Assembly (NCBI GenBank): GCA_030674155.1
Contig: CM060325.1
Location: forward strand, 14,956,459-14,986,458
DNA length: 30,000 bases
Origin: Stramonita haemastoma
Lineage: Eukaryota; Mollusca; Gastropoda; Neogastropoda; Muricidae
Direction of reading: 5' to 3'
The notes under the pieces are model-generated. The model was not told the origin of the DNA, did not search any database, and saw only the letters and a list, made by a program, of their open reading frames with translations. A program made the position numbers and the translations under genes. Position 1 is the first letter of the stretch; each line of letters begins with the position of its first letter. Shown piece by piece: positions 12,428 through 22,875 of this stretch.

Positions 12428-12770
12428 TTTTTAATTTTTTATTCTTTTATATCGAGGATAATGGAATAAGCACTCATGTGCTTTTTTTTTTTACATCCAG
12501 TCCCCGTGTGTATGCAGTTTTGTGAATCTTGTCATCTGTTCCCTCTGGCACACTATGGCCTACTCTTACAAAAAAGCGGAACAGGATTTAACGTGTGCGG
12601 AAGATGTTCTGTGTGAGTTTGCACACGGGGCCTCGGTTTATAGTCTCATCCGAACGACTTTTGGGGAGAGTGGAGTCAGCACTGATGTTAACTCCAGGGG
12701 GAAAATCCCCTTGAACAGGAATCGAACCCGGGTCGTCAAATTGCAAGCCCCTTGAAAGCTTCATCACCAA
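12428..12770 (-). mobile_element. SINE-A copy 8, near full length
   Basis: Antisense: TTTTATATCGAGGATAATGG at the 3' end, the central CCTCGGTTTATAGTCTCATC, and a B box as GGAATCGAACCCGGG near 12718-12732. CAAATTGCAAGCCCC follows, then the A-box end is degraded. Among the best-preserved copies here. Confidence 0.9.
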
Positions 12771-13159
12771 CTCTCCACTGGCTTGAAAGTGTGTGGGAAA
12801 CTGAAGCTGAGGTCACCATAAGACCAGAGCAACCACAGTCTCCGAATCAGAGACAGTTTTCTTGTATTGTGTGTTGGTCAGTTGGTGACGAGGACGATAT
12901 GATAAAATTGCTATGAATGTTTATCAGTGTGGAGACTGCTTGACAGGGTCATACTCTATGCTTCTTATCATAATGTAACCGGGTCACAACTAGGCTTCAG
13001 AGTTACCGGACACCTGCAGTGTTGGTCAAGTGTAAGCAGTATTAAAAATAACATCCTTAAGAATAGATGGTGCTTGTACAGTATAGTCCTAGCCTTCCCT
13101 TTCAAATGCATTCTAAACTTAAGTCTGGGTAGGAGCCAGTTTGAGTCTGAAAAAAACAC

Positions 13160-13305
13160 AACTTTAACCTTTTGGGATTTGAACCGGTGATCGACTAGAA
13201 ATCGTTTGCTCTAACCACTGTTCCACATCAGCTGGCTTGTTGTTGATAGTTTTTGTCAGATTGTTTGGGGTTGTTGTGGGGTGCTGTAGAATGAAACTGA
13301 CTGAT
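13160..13305 (-). mobile_element. tRNA-like repeat D, copy 1
   Basis: On the minus strand AACAGTGGTTAGAGCAAACG and CACCGGTTCAAATCCCAA form A- and B-box-like parts of a tRNA. The acceptor stem does not pair, so this is a tRNA-derived repeat and not a tRNA gene. The adjoining plus-strand sequence CACATCAGCTGGCTTGTTGT to GGTGCTGTAGAATGAAACTG recurs at 14990-15072. Confidence 0.65.
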
Positions 13306-13552
13306 TTATTTATTAACCATGGAAAAGTTTAGGAAAACTAAAGGACAGCTTTATGTTCATTTCACCATCGTTTTGGTCTCCATCTGATCAATTCAAAAGA
13401 TGATTCCTCATGTTTGCTTTTGCCAGTACATGCATAATTATTTGTAGGATGTGGTATTGAAAGATGTAGAGAACAAATACTTTTTAAAAATTTTTTTTAT
13501 TACTGCTTCACTAATGGTTTTGCTAAATTGTAGGAGTTATGTTTATTTTGTG

Positions 13553-13625
13553 TGTGTGTGTGCGTGCATGCATGCATGCATGCGTTTGTGCATGCATGCG
13601 TGCATGTGTGCATGTATGTGTACAT
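13553..13625. repeat. (TG)n and (GCAT)n
   Basis: TGTGTGTGCGTGCATGCATG and more GCATGC steps; palindromic GCATGC words dominate. Confidence 0.9.
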
Positions 13626-13765
13626 GTCCCTCTGTGCTGTCCTAGAAATAGGAAAAATAAAGAGTGTGTCTGTGTGTCTGTATGCAAGTGTCTGTGATAT
13701 ACATAAGCAGGGGAAAAGAGATAATACCAACAACTATATGTATACTCAATAAGAATGAGGAGGTG

Positions 13766-13876
<111 letters not shown>

Positions 13877-14103
13877 TAACAAAAGTTCCCTGACATTTTT
13901 GCTTGAAAGAAATGCAGATTCTTAATTCTTACCTAGAAATGTTGACCCGTGCGTCGACAATCTGCAGAAGCAAGCAACATATCAGCCCCTGCTGATATGA
14001 AAGGTCAAATTTTTTTGCAAATCAAAATGCCAACAGTTTTGTGATATGAAATGTGTGATGTTCATTCAGTAGAAAACTTAGGACGGGGAATGTGTGTGTG
14101 CAG

Positions 14104-14178
14104 GAACCTGAACACGATTCGAGCCATCACCAGAGAGCATGGTCACACTGTAGACCGCTACGGTATCATGGCTCGCAG
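14104..14178 (+). CDS. ADCK5: ADCK5-like exon NLNTIRAI / VDRYGIMAR
   Basis: This 75-bp exon completes an Arg codon (AG or CG plus G) and encodes NLNTIRAITREHGHTVDRYG then IMAR and two bases of the next codon. NLNTIRAI and VDRY correspond to the conserved NINTVRAI and VDRY region of ADCK family C-lobes. The acceptor is GTGCAG ending 14103 and the donor GTACTG starts at 14179. It accepts the phase-2 exit of either alternative exon. A SINE-A fragment sits 40 bp downstream on the opposite strand. Confidence 0.88.
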
Positions 14179-14219
14179 GTACTGGGTTCAAATCTTCCTA
14201 TATATATATATGTGTGTTT

Positions 14220-14284
14220 TTTTCCCTTTTATATCGAGGATAATGGAATAAGCACTCGTGTGGGTTTTTTTTACATTATTATAA
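14220..14284 (-). mobile_element. SINE-A copy 9, 3' fragment
   Basis: TTTTATATCGAGGATAATGG, AATAAGCACTCGTGTG and a T run matching the element 3' end in antisense. It lies 41 bp after the donor of exon 14104-14178. Confidence 0.85.
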
Positions 14285-14384
14285 GAGTACTGAGAACGTT
14301 ACCACTCGTTTATAAATCTCTGTCTCAGCCCAGCTGTGTCAGTGTTCAGCTTAGCCTGAAAGGGTTTTTTTTGTTTGTTGTTGC

Positions 14385-14510
14385 CTGTCTGTCTGTCTGT
14401 CTGTCTGTCTGTGTCTGTCCATTTGTCTGTGTCTGTCTGTTTGTGTCTGTCTGTCTGTGTCTGTGTCTGTCTGTGTCTGTCTATTTGTCTGTGTTTGTTT
14501 GTGTTTGTTC
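14385..14510. repeat. (CTGT)n and CTGTGT mixture
   Basis: CTGT units with CTGTGT and TTTGT steps, leading into the 40-nt TG-associated motif. Confidence 0.95.
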
Positions 14511-14512
14511 AT

Positions 14513-14558
14513 TCGTTCTTTGTTACACCTTTTCACTATTAGTGATATTAGACAAAGG
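14513..14558 (+). repeat. 40-nt TG-associated motif, copy 3
   Basis: TTCGTTCTTTGTTACACCTT, TTCACTATTAGTGATATTAG, ACAAAG. Preceded by (CTGT)n. Confidence 0.65.
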
Positions 14559-14814
14559 GAGACAGAGAAGGAGAAAACTAGGAGAAAAGCAGATGTTTGT
14601 GTGTGTAAATGAAAGTTTGTGTTTTGTCACTTGTAGTGTGTCTGTGTGTCACTGTGTCTCTGTGTGCATAATTTTTATGTCTGTCTTGCCTCAACAATCC
14701 TGGTATTCTTTTGCTGTTCATTGTGATCTCATTACTAAAGCCTTACACAGGCGCATCATGTCGTATCTTCAGAGACAGCCATAGACAGTACTCAAGGAAC
14801 TTATCATTGTGAGC

Positions 14815-14865
14815 CCACCTTGAGGCCACCCACCAGAAGGGCCCTGCACTGCTGCTGGATCCTGC
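14815..14865. repeat. Dispersed repeat, copy 2
   Basis: GAGGCCACCCACCAGAAGGG and CCCTGCACTGC, matching 12185-12235. Confidence 0.55.
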
Positions 14866-14989
14866 CAGTGGACTCCATGAACCTTGACTGCTAGTAACCT
14901 GAAATGTTCACCCTCTAGAATGTCTGGAGTTTGATGTTGATGTCCATCACAGTCATCTCTGTGTCTAATTCATTGGCTACTTCGGGCCA

Positions 14990-15072
14990 CATCAGCTGGC
15001 TATTGTTGAATGCTTTTTTTCTTCAGATTGTTTTGTGTTGAGGAAGGTGCTGTAGAATTGAACTGATTGTTA
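14990..15072 (-). mobile_element. tRNA-like repeat D, copy 2, partial
   Basis: CACATCAGCTGGCTATTGTT, TTCAGATTGTTTTGTGTTG and GGTGCTGTAGAATTGAACTG match the copy at 13160-13305 without the B-box part. Confidence 0.65.
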
Positions 15073-15142
15073 GACAGAAATCAAGTCCAGTCAGTATTTC
15101 TAACTGGGTATATATAATTATATAATGGTCTTTCATTATGAG

Positions 15143-15315
15143 GGGGCAGGATAGCTAAGTGGTCAGAGCAATCGCTTTCCCCCCAGTCAAGTTAAGCAAT
15201 GCGAGAGTGGTTACCAGTCGGATGGGTGACCGTTTGTGCGCCTTGGCTTTTAGTACAGTCCTCGCAGTTCACCCAGGTGTAAATGGGTACCTGCCCTCTT
15301 CAGGGTCAGGGAAAT
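15143..15315 (+). mobile_element. SINE-B copy, 3' truncated (tRNA-5S chimera)
   Basis: Head GGATAGCTAAGTGGTCAGAG carries a tRNA-type A box. It is followed by AGTTAAGCAATGCGAGAG, TGGTTACCAGTCGGATGGG and TGACCG, which resemble the 3' half of 5S rRNA (AGCTAAGCAGGGTCGGG, TGGTTAGTACTTGGATGGG). A unique middle GTAAATGGGTACCTGCCCTC follows, and the match ends near GGGTCAGGGAAA. Confidence 0.85.
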
Positions 15316-15967
15316 GAAGACTGTGGCACAAGGCAAAATGGAGGGAAAGAGACAACAAGGAAGATGGCAGACTTCCTATGTAGAGAACAGAGCCACTTTA
15401 CTGAAGACTTGAAGAGAAACTGGGATAGAGACAGCTGACAGGGCACGAATCATCAGCAGTACCATCATCAAGAATGATGTCATGGTGGCCCCATGGTGGC
15501 CTAATATTGATGGGTTCCCTGTGGACTCCCAACCCTGGGGATGAGAGACAATGAATCAGGGTATGGCTGTGGCAGGGAGATTGAAATGAGTGGCATGGGA
15601 ACAACAGGACAGGGACGTCACAGAAGACGAGGCAGCAAAAAAAAAAAAAAAAAAAAAAAAGTCACCCACAGGTGATATCCATTATAACCAATTCTTTTTG
15701 TGTGTGTGTGTGTGCGTGTGTGCACGCATGCATGCATACTGATAGGGGTGTGAACGTGTGTGTGTGTGTGTGCTTTTTTGGTTCAGCATTTGAAAAGCAA
15801 TTAATGTCACTTACGAAACAAAATTGCATATTTACTTTTTTGGGTTTTTTTTGGGTTTTTTGTGGTTTTGATCAGAAACATTTGCCTCTGTTGTTTGTAA
15901 TTGAAAAATGAACATTAAAAAAGTTTGAAAAAAAAACCCAAAAAATCTTTTTTTGTGTGTGAACAAG

Positions 15968-16193
15968 CGCGATCACGGGCGTGTACCGCGACGTGGAGAC
16001 AGGAGGGATTGTGAGCAGGCTTCGGGGCTGGGTGGATCGCTGCCTGTTTGATTACCACGTGATGAGAGAGAACCTCACCTTCGGGGTGACCTCCTGGCTG
16101 GTTCGCGCCTACCTGCGAGTGCTGCACTGGCTGGGGAGGGGGCCTGATGTCGCCCAGTTTGAACAAGTCCTGCAGTCGGCTGAAAAAAAGTAA
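15968..16193 (+). CDS. ADCK5: ADCK5-like terminal coding exon
   Basis: This exon encodes 74 residues and a TAA stop: AITGVYRDVETGG, then SRLRGWVDRCLFDYHVMREN, a hydrophobic helix TSWLVRAYLRVLHWLG and an acidic/basic tail ending QSAEKK. It is much richer in GC than its flanks, as expected for coding DNA in this region. The acceptor is AACAAG ending at 15967 after a T-rich stretch, and the entry phase is 2. The join gives IMAR-S-AITGVY, somewhat shorter than the remembered vertebrate sequence here, so a small missed exon in the 14179-15967 intron cannot be ruled out. The C-terminal helices are typical of ADCK5-type C-lobes, but the tail is not strongly conserved. Confidence 0.82.
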
Positions 16194-16436
16194 GAGTAGT
16201 TTTTTTGTTTTTTTTTTATAATGTCTTGTTTCTTGGGGGGGGGGTTTGTTGTTTTTTCTTATTTCGATGTATATTTTTTTTGTAAAGTCTGTAGTTTTTT
16301 TTTTTGTTTTTTTTTTAAAGTTTCAGAAATAAAGGAGGTGTGGTGTGTTTCATGAGGAATGAAAGATGTATGTGTGGTTGTATTTTGTTTGATTCTTATG
16401 TGTTTGTATGCTTTTTTGTGATTTAAAAAAAATTGT
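16194..16436 (+). promoter_or_regulatory. 3' UTR and likely polyadenylation signal of the ADCK5-like gene
   Basis: T-rich and GT-rich sequence directly follows the TAA stop. An AATAAA hexamer lies at 16328-16333 and is followed by a GT-rich stretch (GGAGGTGTGGTGTGTTT) that fits a downstream element. If used, the 3' UTR would be about 150 nt. A SINE-A on the minus strand begins just beyond. Other AATAAA-like words occur in AT-rich DNA downstream, so the end is not proven. Confidence 0.5.
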
Positions 16437-16795
16437 TTTATTTTTAGGATAATGGAATAAACAACTTGTGTGCTTTTTTTATATGTAGTTCCTGCATGCA
16501 TGCAGTTTTGTAAATTCTGTTATCTGTTCCCACCTGGTACAAATTACCTATACTCTTCCGAAAGGTAGAATAGGTTTTAATGTATGTGCAAGATGTTTTG
16601 CATACTTTTGCACATGGAACCTTGGTTTATAGCCTTATCCGAAGGACTATTGGTGGAAGTGGAGTGGGCATTGATGTTAACTCCAGGGTGAAAATCTCCT
16701 TGAACCTCTCTCTTGGAAGTGGCTGGAGCCTGGACTCAAACCTGGGCTTAACTGGGCTGTCAGAGCAAGTGCAACGTTCTTGACCACTTGGTCCA
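16437..16795 (-). mobile_element. SINE-A copy 10, near full length, diverged
   Basis: Antisense copy just 3' of the ADCK5-like gene: TTTTTAGGATAATGGAATAA, CTTGGTTTATAGCCTTATCC, GATGTTAACTCCAGGGTGAA, and a head end TGACCACTTGGTCC that retains the A-box complement. More diverged than the other long copies. Confidence 0.85.
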
Positions 16796-17773
16796 TTTTA
16801 ATTTTTAAAAATTCTAAACACACAAACATGTGAATTGTGTTTTAATCCTCTCACATTTTCTTTTTGTTATTTTCCAGATTCAATGTGGTTTGAAATGGAC
16901 TGAAAATGGTGGACATCCCGGAGGAGAGCATACATGCAGTTACATAAAGGAGAGCCTTCATTGCAGTCCAAAGAGGCTGAATGCTGCATGGTTGTCAGGA
17001 TTTCTTCATCATTCACCGTCATGTTGATTTAGGGGGTGATGGATGTATAGTTCCCCCTTCATCCCAGTAATCCCTGATTTGATATGAAGCTGCATCATTT
17101 TTTTATTATTTTTTTTTCTGAAAATGTGCTCTTTTTTAGTATATGCTAATATTTTTGGCCTGGTTGTGAATGATTTGAGTGGAGGTGCTGTCATTTATTC
17201 TGTTACAGTTTTGACATTTATTTTCAAAAGGCAGGTAGAACTGTTATCGTTATTATTTTGTTTAGTAGTTTTGTGTATATGTATTTTCTCTCTATTGTAT
17301 AGTTTTAGGGCTAGAAAATTTGAGGTAGGTTTTGAGGTGTTTGTTGTTTTTTTTAACCCTTATGCTGGTTGTCACAACATGCATCACGTTACCTTGTGTA
17401 TACAGTCAACAGGTTGTTGCGATATATTTCGTGCTGAAGTGTAGGTCTCTGAGCAATTTGTTTATCATTGTTGAAAACAAAAACATGCATTTTTAGTTCT
17501 GCGATTCTATTAATATACATGCATTATTTTGGCCCAGCAAACTGTTTTTCCAAGCTTCCAAGCAAGGTTGAGATGAACAAGCATCAATAATACAGAGCAC
17601 TGGGCAACGCGTCATTTTCTGTTCAAAATGCCTGCCACCATGAACGTTATGTTTACCAACACAACATATATGCCAACTGTTTTGATGATTTCTTTACAGA
17701 TGCAGCAAACTAGAAAGAAGTTGGGCTAAGCAATATAGACACAGCGCACAAATCCAACATCACTCAGTCCAGA
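16796..17773. other. AT-rich DNA 3' of the ADCK5-like gene
   Basis: No exon recognised. Short T runs and a CpG-poor composition; small open frames have no family features. Confidence 0.55.
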
Positions 17774-17920
17774 GTGCTAAATTTAGCACGCCCCTCTTTT
17801 ACCTAGTCCAAGTGTGGTCAGTTCCTGCTATAAATAGCACCAGCTGGCCCCAGCTGGGCTGGGATGGGATGGGATAATTAGCAGCTGAGAGGAGCTGAAA
17901 GTGGGGGAAACTGACAGCTG
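17774..17920. promoter_or_regulatory. Promoter-like motif cluster: palindrome, TATA word, four CAGCTG boxes
   Basis: A perfect 16-bp palindrome GTGCTAAATTTAGCAC (17774-17789), TATAAATA (17829-17836) and CAGCTG E-box words at 17841, 17851, 17882 and 17915. No convincing coding exon follows on either strand, so a function is unproven. Confidence 0.25.
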
Positions 17921-18373
17921 CCTAGATGCTTATTTCGAAGAACCGGTGCTTTGTGGGGTATCTCAGAGACTGATCTCAGGCCTGAAAGGATAGAGATTTG
18001 AAAGATGCTTGTTTCCGTTAGAGTGGTGATAGGGGGGAAGGTACTGCCATTAGTCGTGCTCTCCATGGTCAAAGGTCACTGAATTTCGGTGAAGATTTTC
18101 ATAAAAAGTCTTCAGCTTTTGGATTTTTTTGGTGGTCTTTTTAGTGATGATGAAGTGGTAACGTGCTTGTTGAGCAAATAAACTTACGCGCTGAGTGAAG
18201 CCCCCAAATTGCTTTGATCTACTTTTTGCTGTCTTACTTTTTTTTAATGACTCTTTTATTTTCTGTCTCTTTCTTCCTTGTTTTTTTTCTCTCTTTTTTT
18301 GGATTGATTTGGAATGAAGTTTTCTGTGCTAAGAAAGCAGTTTTCGTTCATAAGTGTGAATGATCAAATGTAT

Positions 18374-18377
<4 letters not shown>

Positions 18378-18430
<53 letters not shown>

Positions 18431-18510
18431 CCTTTTAATGTCTATCCACTGAACAGTGATATTAGACAGATATGCATATTAGTCATATATTACATATTAG
18501 AGTGTGTGTG

Positions 18511-18542
<32 letters not shown>

Positions 18543-18598
18543 TGTGTGCGTGCGTGCGTGCGTGCGTGTGTGCGTGCGTGCGTGCGCGCATGTGTGTG
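18378..18598. repeat. (TG)n and (GTGC)n
   Basis: (TG)n at 18378-18428, then TG at 18501-18523 and GTGCGTGC steps at 18524-18590. The 40-nt motif copy 4 lies between. Confidence 0.95.
18429..18471 (+). repeat. 40-nt TG-associated motif, copy 4
   Basis: TTCCTTTTAATGTCTATCCA, CTGAACAGTGATATTAGACA. Preceded by (TG)n and followed closely by another (TG)n. Confidence 0.65.
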
Positions 18599-19002
18599 TA
18601 TTTAGTGAGCCAGTGTTATGTTTGTATGGGTGTGTTGAGATTGTGTGTGCTCTAAAGTACATGTATACCTCAGAACTGTAATGTTTCTGATATAGAAGTA
18701 GAACAGACATTTTAACCTGGACTAGTTGAACTTAACACCTGCGTAATGGATATACCTGCAGCTTCACGGGTACCTGAAAGTCTTCACCATTGTCATTAGA
18801 GTCTTTCAGTGACTGGAAACCCTGTTTTGGGTGACTGTAGAGTATACTGTCCTTACCTGTACCTCACACTGAAAAAACATACCACCTATTGTTCTGCATT
18901 TCTTCCAGGTATATAAACTCCTGTTTGCTCCTCATCCCCCTAAAATGGTGTGTGTGTGTGTGTTGCTCTCCAGTCAGTTTTGCACAAATTTCATTCAACA
19001 TA

Positions 19003-19004
19003 TT

Positions 19005-19049
<45 letters not shown>

Positions 19050-19134
19050 ATATCTATATCTATCTACCTACCTACCTACCTACCTACCTACCTACCTACC
19101 TACCTACCTACCTACCTATCTATCTATCTATCTG
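19003..19134. repeat. (TATC)n and (TACC)n, probable LINE tail
   Basis: TATC units at 19003-19064, TACC at 19065-19116, TATC again to 19134. On the minus strand this directly follows the 3' end of LINE copy 1. Confidence 0.93.
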
Positions 19135-19500
19135 TCCAATAGTCTGGTGACCATGGGGGCACCCGTCAAGACTTGACAACCAGTTCCCTCCATTCCTCTC
19201 TCTGTTCTGCCTTTTTCAGGGTTTTGTTGAGTTCTAGGCCTGTCCATTCACTGATATTGTCCTCCCATCTCTTCCTTGGTCTGCCTCTTTTTCTTCCTCC
19301 TTGGACAGTGCCTCGCAGTATTGTTTTTGCAAGTTTTTTTGATCTTAGGACATGCCCATACCATTTAAGTTTCCACTTCTTTACGATTGTTAGGTTTTCG
19401 GAGGCCCCAATGGTTTGCCGGATTCTGTTATGCACATCTTTGTTGCTTACGTGGTCTTTGTAGGAGATGCCAGAGAGTCTCTGAAAGCATTCAGCATGTA
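19135..19500 (-). pseudogene. Non-LTR retrotransposon 3' end (RT C-terminal region), copy 1
   Basis: The minus strand encodes ECFQRLSGISYKDHVSNKDV, HNRIRQTIG, a KWKLKWYGHVLRS segment, GGRKRGRPRKRWEDNISEWT and EQREEWRELVVKS. This is the C-terminal end found in many invertebrate LINE ORF2 proteins after the reverse transcriptase domain. The 5' part is missing and the frame closes at a TGA after VVKS. Beyond its 3' end come (GATA)n and (GGTA)n runs at 19003-19134, the likely tail. Clade (RTE, CR1 or other) is not decidable here. Confidence 0.85.
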
Positions 19501-20377
19501 ATCATTCAAATCTGTATGCCAAAGCAAGGACCATGACAGTTTTAATGATCTCTCTGTTTATCAACCAGCAGCAGTGTAAGAGTATTTTGAAGCACAAGAC
19601 TGAATATCAGAAATGCATCCATTCACCATGGCCTTGTCTCTTAAACAGTTGCTTTGCCAATGCGCTCTTGGATTGCTTGCTCGCAACTGTACAAGCATGT
19701 TGTACGTGCAACAATATTATCACTCAAGTCAATTCAAGTCAAGTTAAAAACACTTTGATCATCCCATTAAAGGCAATTACAATAACTCACTCAGTGGGAA
19801 TGAGTTCAGAGGACTCATCCATGTTTTCCTTTCACCAATCCATCCCCTTGATACTAGAGCGTTTCTGTGAGAGAGTGTCCAAGTACCCGCCACAAACTTA
19901 CAATAACATTTAGACAGGATTTACTTGAGAAAGGTGGGGGTTTACGATACTTCCAAGAAATGTTTGTCGACCTGACCGGAGTTGTTGTTTAATTGGAAAG
20001 TCTGTTGTCGTTGTTTGCCTTTATGTGCTTGTCAGTATGTTCATTTCAAGGAGGAGAGGGGGGGTTCAGGGAGGGGGGGAGGGTTAATGGGGCTGAGAAC
20101 CAGAAATTTTGTCCTCTTCACTCCCATGATTTCTGCTTTGCATTATCTTACTGTTTCACCCTCTGCACACTGTTTTTGTCAGTCCTCTCTCTCCAAGCTG
20201 GGCTGTTTCCTTTCCCTTTTATAATGTTTTGAACAAGTATACATGACATTTTGACTATGTTAGTGACTTCTGGTGATAAGGTGGTGGTGAGATTGGGGAC
20301 ATTGGGATAGGAATCAAGTGTCCATTTGGCTAAGTTTTTTTGTATGGTATGTTTTGTGTGTGGTGTGTGTGTGTGTG
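19501..20377. other. Unassigned DNA
   Basis: Open frames at 19533-19913 and 19982-20232 lack recognisable domains. A GTCAATTCAAGTCAAGTTAA word near 19729 resembles a retroelement tail. Confidence 0.5.
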
Positions 20378-20475
20378 TTGGGGAGGGGGGGGGGTCAAAG
20401 TCAAAGTCTTACTTTTATTTTAAGATGAGACATTGATTAAGCAGTGCAGCTGCTTATTTTTCATCAAGTCATCCA

Positions 20476-20547
<72 letters not shown>

Positions 20548-20641
20548 GGGGAGGGGGGGTCAAAGTCAAAGTCAAACTTTTATTTTTAAGATGATACATT
20601 GATTAAGCAGTGCAGCTGCTTATTTTTCATCAAGTCATCCA

Positions 20642-20707
<66 letters not shown>
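20378..20707 (+). repeat. Direct duplication of about 166 bp containing (TG)n
   Basis: Both copies read TTGGGGAGG, a G run, TCAAAGTCAAAGTC, TTTTAAGATGA, ACATTGATTAAGCAGTGCAG, CTGCTTATTTTTCATCAAGT and CATCCATCTG then (TG)n. The non-TG part starts at about 20378 and 20546. The copies differ at only a few positions. Confidence 0.93.
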
Positions 20708-21533
20708 CGTGTGTGTTCATGTGTATATGTGTGTGTTCATGTGTGTGTGTAGTGGAATGTGTTCGGTTGTTCTCAAGTTTATCTAATTATGTCTGCTGGC
20801 AAATGTATTTAAAATTTCGCATTATAAGTGCATGGATATGTGTATGGATGCAAAAAAAAAAATGCTGAGTAGAAAATTTTGAGAACAAAACACATGTAGC
20901 CTTTTCAGATTTTTGTCCTACTTTGATAAATAAGGCAGTATCATTTTTGCAGAGTTGTGAAATATGTGACATGCATTGTGTGCTTTTTCAACCTATGATT
21001 CAGTGGCCTTTGTTCATCAAAAACTTAAATCATGGCTTAAAAAAAGTACATGGGCGTATATGTGATATTTTTATAGATTATAGAACTTGTATGCAATTGT
21101 GTGCACAAGCACGCATTCTGAAATAAACAGATAGGAAAAAAGAGAAGTGTGTGTGTGTGTTTTTTTTCACTGATTTTGTGTGTGCGTGCGTGTGTGTGAG
21201 TGAGAGTAAAATCATAAAAATACTGGAATGATGTATCGAGTTTTTGCAGGCCCTATGGCCCATATGAACAAGACACACACACACATATATATAGATATAT
21301 AGATATATATATATGTATTACAAATACTCATATCATATTTGAGTGCCCAATTGTAAAGCCCTTCTTACCTGTATTTTCTGAGCAGTCTCTGAAAAAAGTA
21401 TTTGAAAATTCAAAGTTAGCCTTTGCCATTGCTAAATGTTTATTGCACAGTCCGCTTGAATATTTGTTGTAGTTACATTATTGATGTTTAATGTTCACAC
21501 TTTGTTAAATTTAAACTTTTCTCATGTCTAAGA

Positions 21534-21564
<31 letters not shown>

Positions 21565-21718
21565 AGGTATTATTACCTTTTCATGTACAAAAATATCCAC
21601 CCACATGCTAACTCTTCAGTCTTTTCTTCTCCCTATCCTTCCACTCCCTTCTTCAACTTTACTTTCCACTTTCCTCGTCTAATATCACTGAGTGTGAACA
21701 GACATTAAATTGAAAACA
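20708..21718. other. AT-rich DNA without a recognised gene
   Basis: Contains a T run at 21538-21564 and short TG and TA patches. Nothing else supported. Confidence 0.55.
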
Positions 21719-21732
21719 ACAACAACAACATA

Positions 21733-21800
<68 letters not shown>

Positions 21801-21908
21801 GATAGATATATATAGATATATAGATAGATATATATATAGAGAGAGAGATAGAGATAGATAGATAGATATATATATATGTAGATAGATAGATAGATAGATA
21901 GATAGATG

Positions 21909-21956
<48 letters not shown>

Positions 21957-21975
21957 TGATATGATATGATATAGT
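21719..21975. repeat. (AAC)n, (TA)n, (GATA)n tract
   Basis: ACAACAACAACA, then (TA)n at 21730-21793, GATA and GAGA steps, then (GATA)n at 21879-21955 and TATGA steps. Long minus-strand open frames here are repeat translations. Confidence 0.96.
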
Positions 21976-22039
21976 ATATAGTATTGTGAGCAATTAGGTT
22001 ACGCAACGACAGACTTTCAGTGCAGTTTTATGCAAGCAT

Positions 22040-22265
22040 ACTGATTTCTCCTTCACCTTCAACTGTCCCGTAGTCCTGTGGACCGTTGGGGCACAAGTGA
22101 AGATTTTGCAACCAGCTTCCTGCACTCACCACGGTCCTCAGCCCTCCGTAGTAGATCGTTCCACCCAAGGCCTGTTCACTCTCTGATGTTGTCTTCCCAT
22201 TGTTTCCTCTGTCTGCCTCTTTGTCTCCCTCCCCTTACTGTTCCCTCTTCGACTGTCTTATTCTA
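22040..22265 (-). pseudogene. LINE 3' end, copy 2, with nonsense mutation
   Basis: The minus strand reads KTVEEGTVRGGRQRGRQRKQ, WEDNIRE, a TGA stop at 22176-22178 where copy 1 has Trp, then TGLGWNDLLRRAEDRGECRK and LVAKSSLVPQRSTGLRD. Same family as copy 1. The tail reads GAAGGTGAAGGAG on the minus strand. Confidence 0.82.
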
Positions 22266-22571
22266 ATATAGAATGTAAATATCATTTCAGAGACTGTAGC
22301 AGAAAAGTTCTCTTGTGTGAGGCAGTGATCCTTGTTCATCACAAAATTAATCAAAAAGATACATGTGTATAATTATTATTAAGAAAGTTATATTGTTATA
22401 GATCGTAGAATCAATTTATAATGATGATTCAGGACTAATTTTGTTTGTAAGTTTCACCGAGTCTATAACATGCATAGCAATTTTAAAAACGGACTTCTCC
22501 ATCATATTACAAAACAACTATAGTTTAACCATCATTGTACGAACTTTACACTTTTGTACGCCATATTATCT

Positions 22572-22875
22572 GTGGGACAGGATAGCTCAGTGGTCAGAGC
22601 ACTCGCTTTCCCCAAGCTAAGGTTAAATAGCATCGAGCTTGGTTACCAAGTGGGTGGGTGACCGTTTACATGCCTTGGCTTCAGTACGGTCCCCCAGTTC
22701 ACCCAGCTGTAAATGGGTACCTGCCCTCTTTAGGGTCAGGGAAGGTAAAGCAGCGAGGGAGAGGAGATGGGCGCCGCCCTCAATATGCTGGCTCCTATAG
22801 AAGCCGAGGTCTCTGATGCGTCGCTCCCCTATGACCACACAGGTTATGGGACGCCTTTACCTTTTACCTTTACCT
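22572..22875 (+). mobile_element. SINE-B copy, near full length (tRNA-5S chimera)
   Basis: Head ACAGGATAGCTCAGTGGTCA plus GAGCACTCGCTT matches the 5' half of a tRNA. A 5S-like part follows (GGTTAAATAGCATCGAGCTT, GGTGGGTGACCG), then the body GTAAATGGGTACCTGCCCTC, GGGAGAGGAGATGGGCGCCG and GGTCTCTGATGCGTCGCTCC. It ends GGTTATGGGACGCCTTTACC with a (CTTTAC)n-like tail. No B box follows the head, as the 5S part takes its place. Confidence 0.9.

Noticed and set aside
13165..13240. Possible tRNA gene on the minus strand
   Set aside because: A- and B-box-like words are present but the acceptor stem does not pair and part of the sequence recurs as a dispersed repeat.
22620..22680. 5S rRNA gene or pseudogene
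   Set aside because: Only the 3' half of 5S is matched and always joined to the same tRNA-like head and body, so it is part of a SINE.
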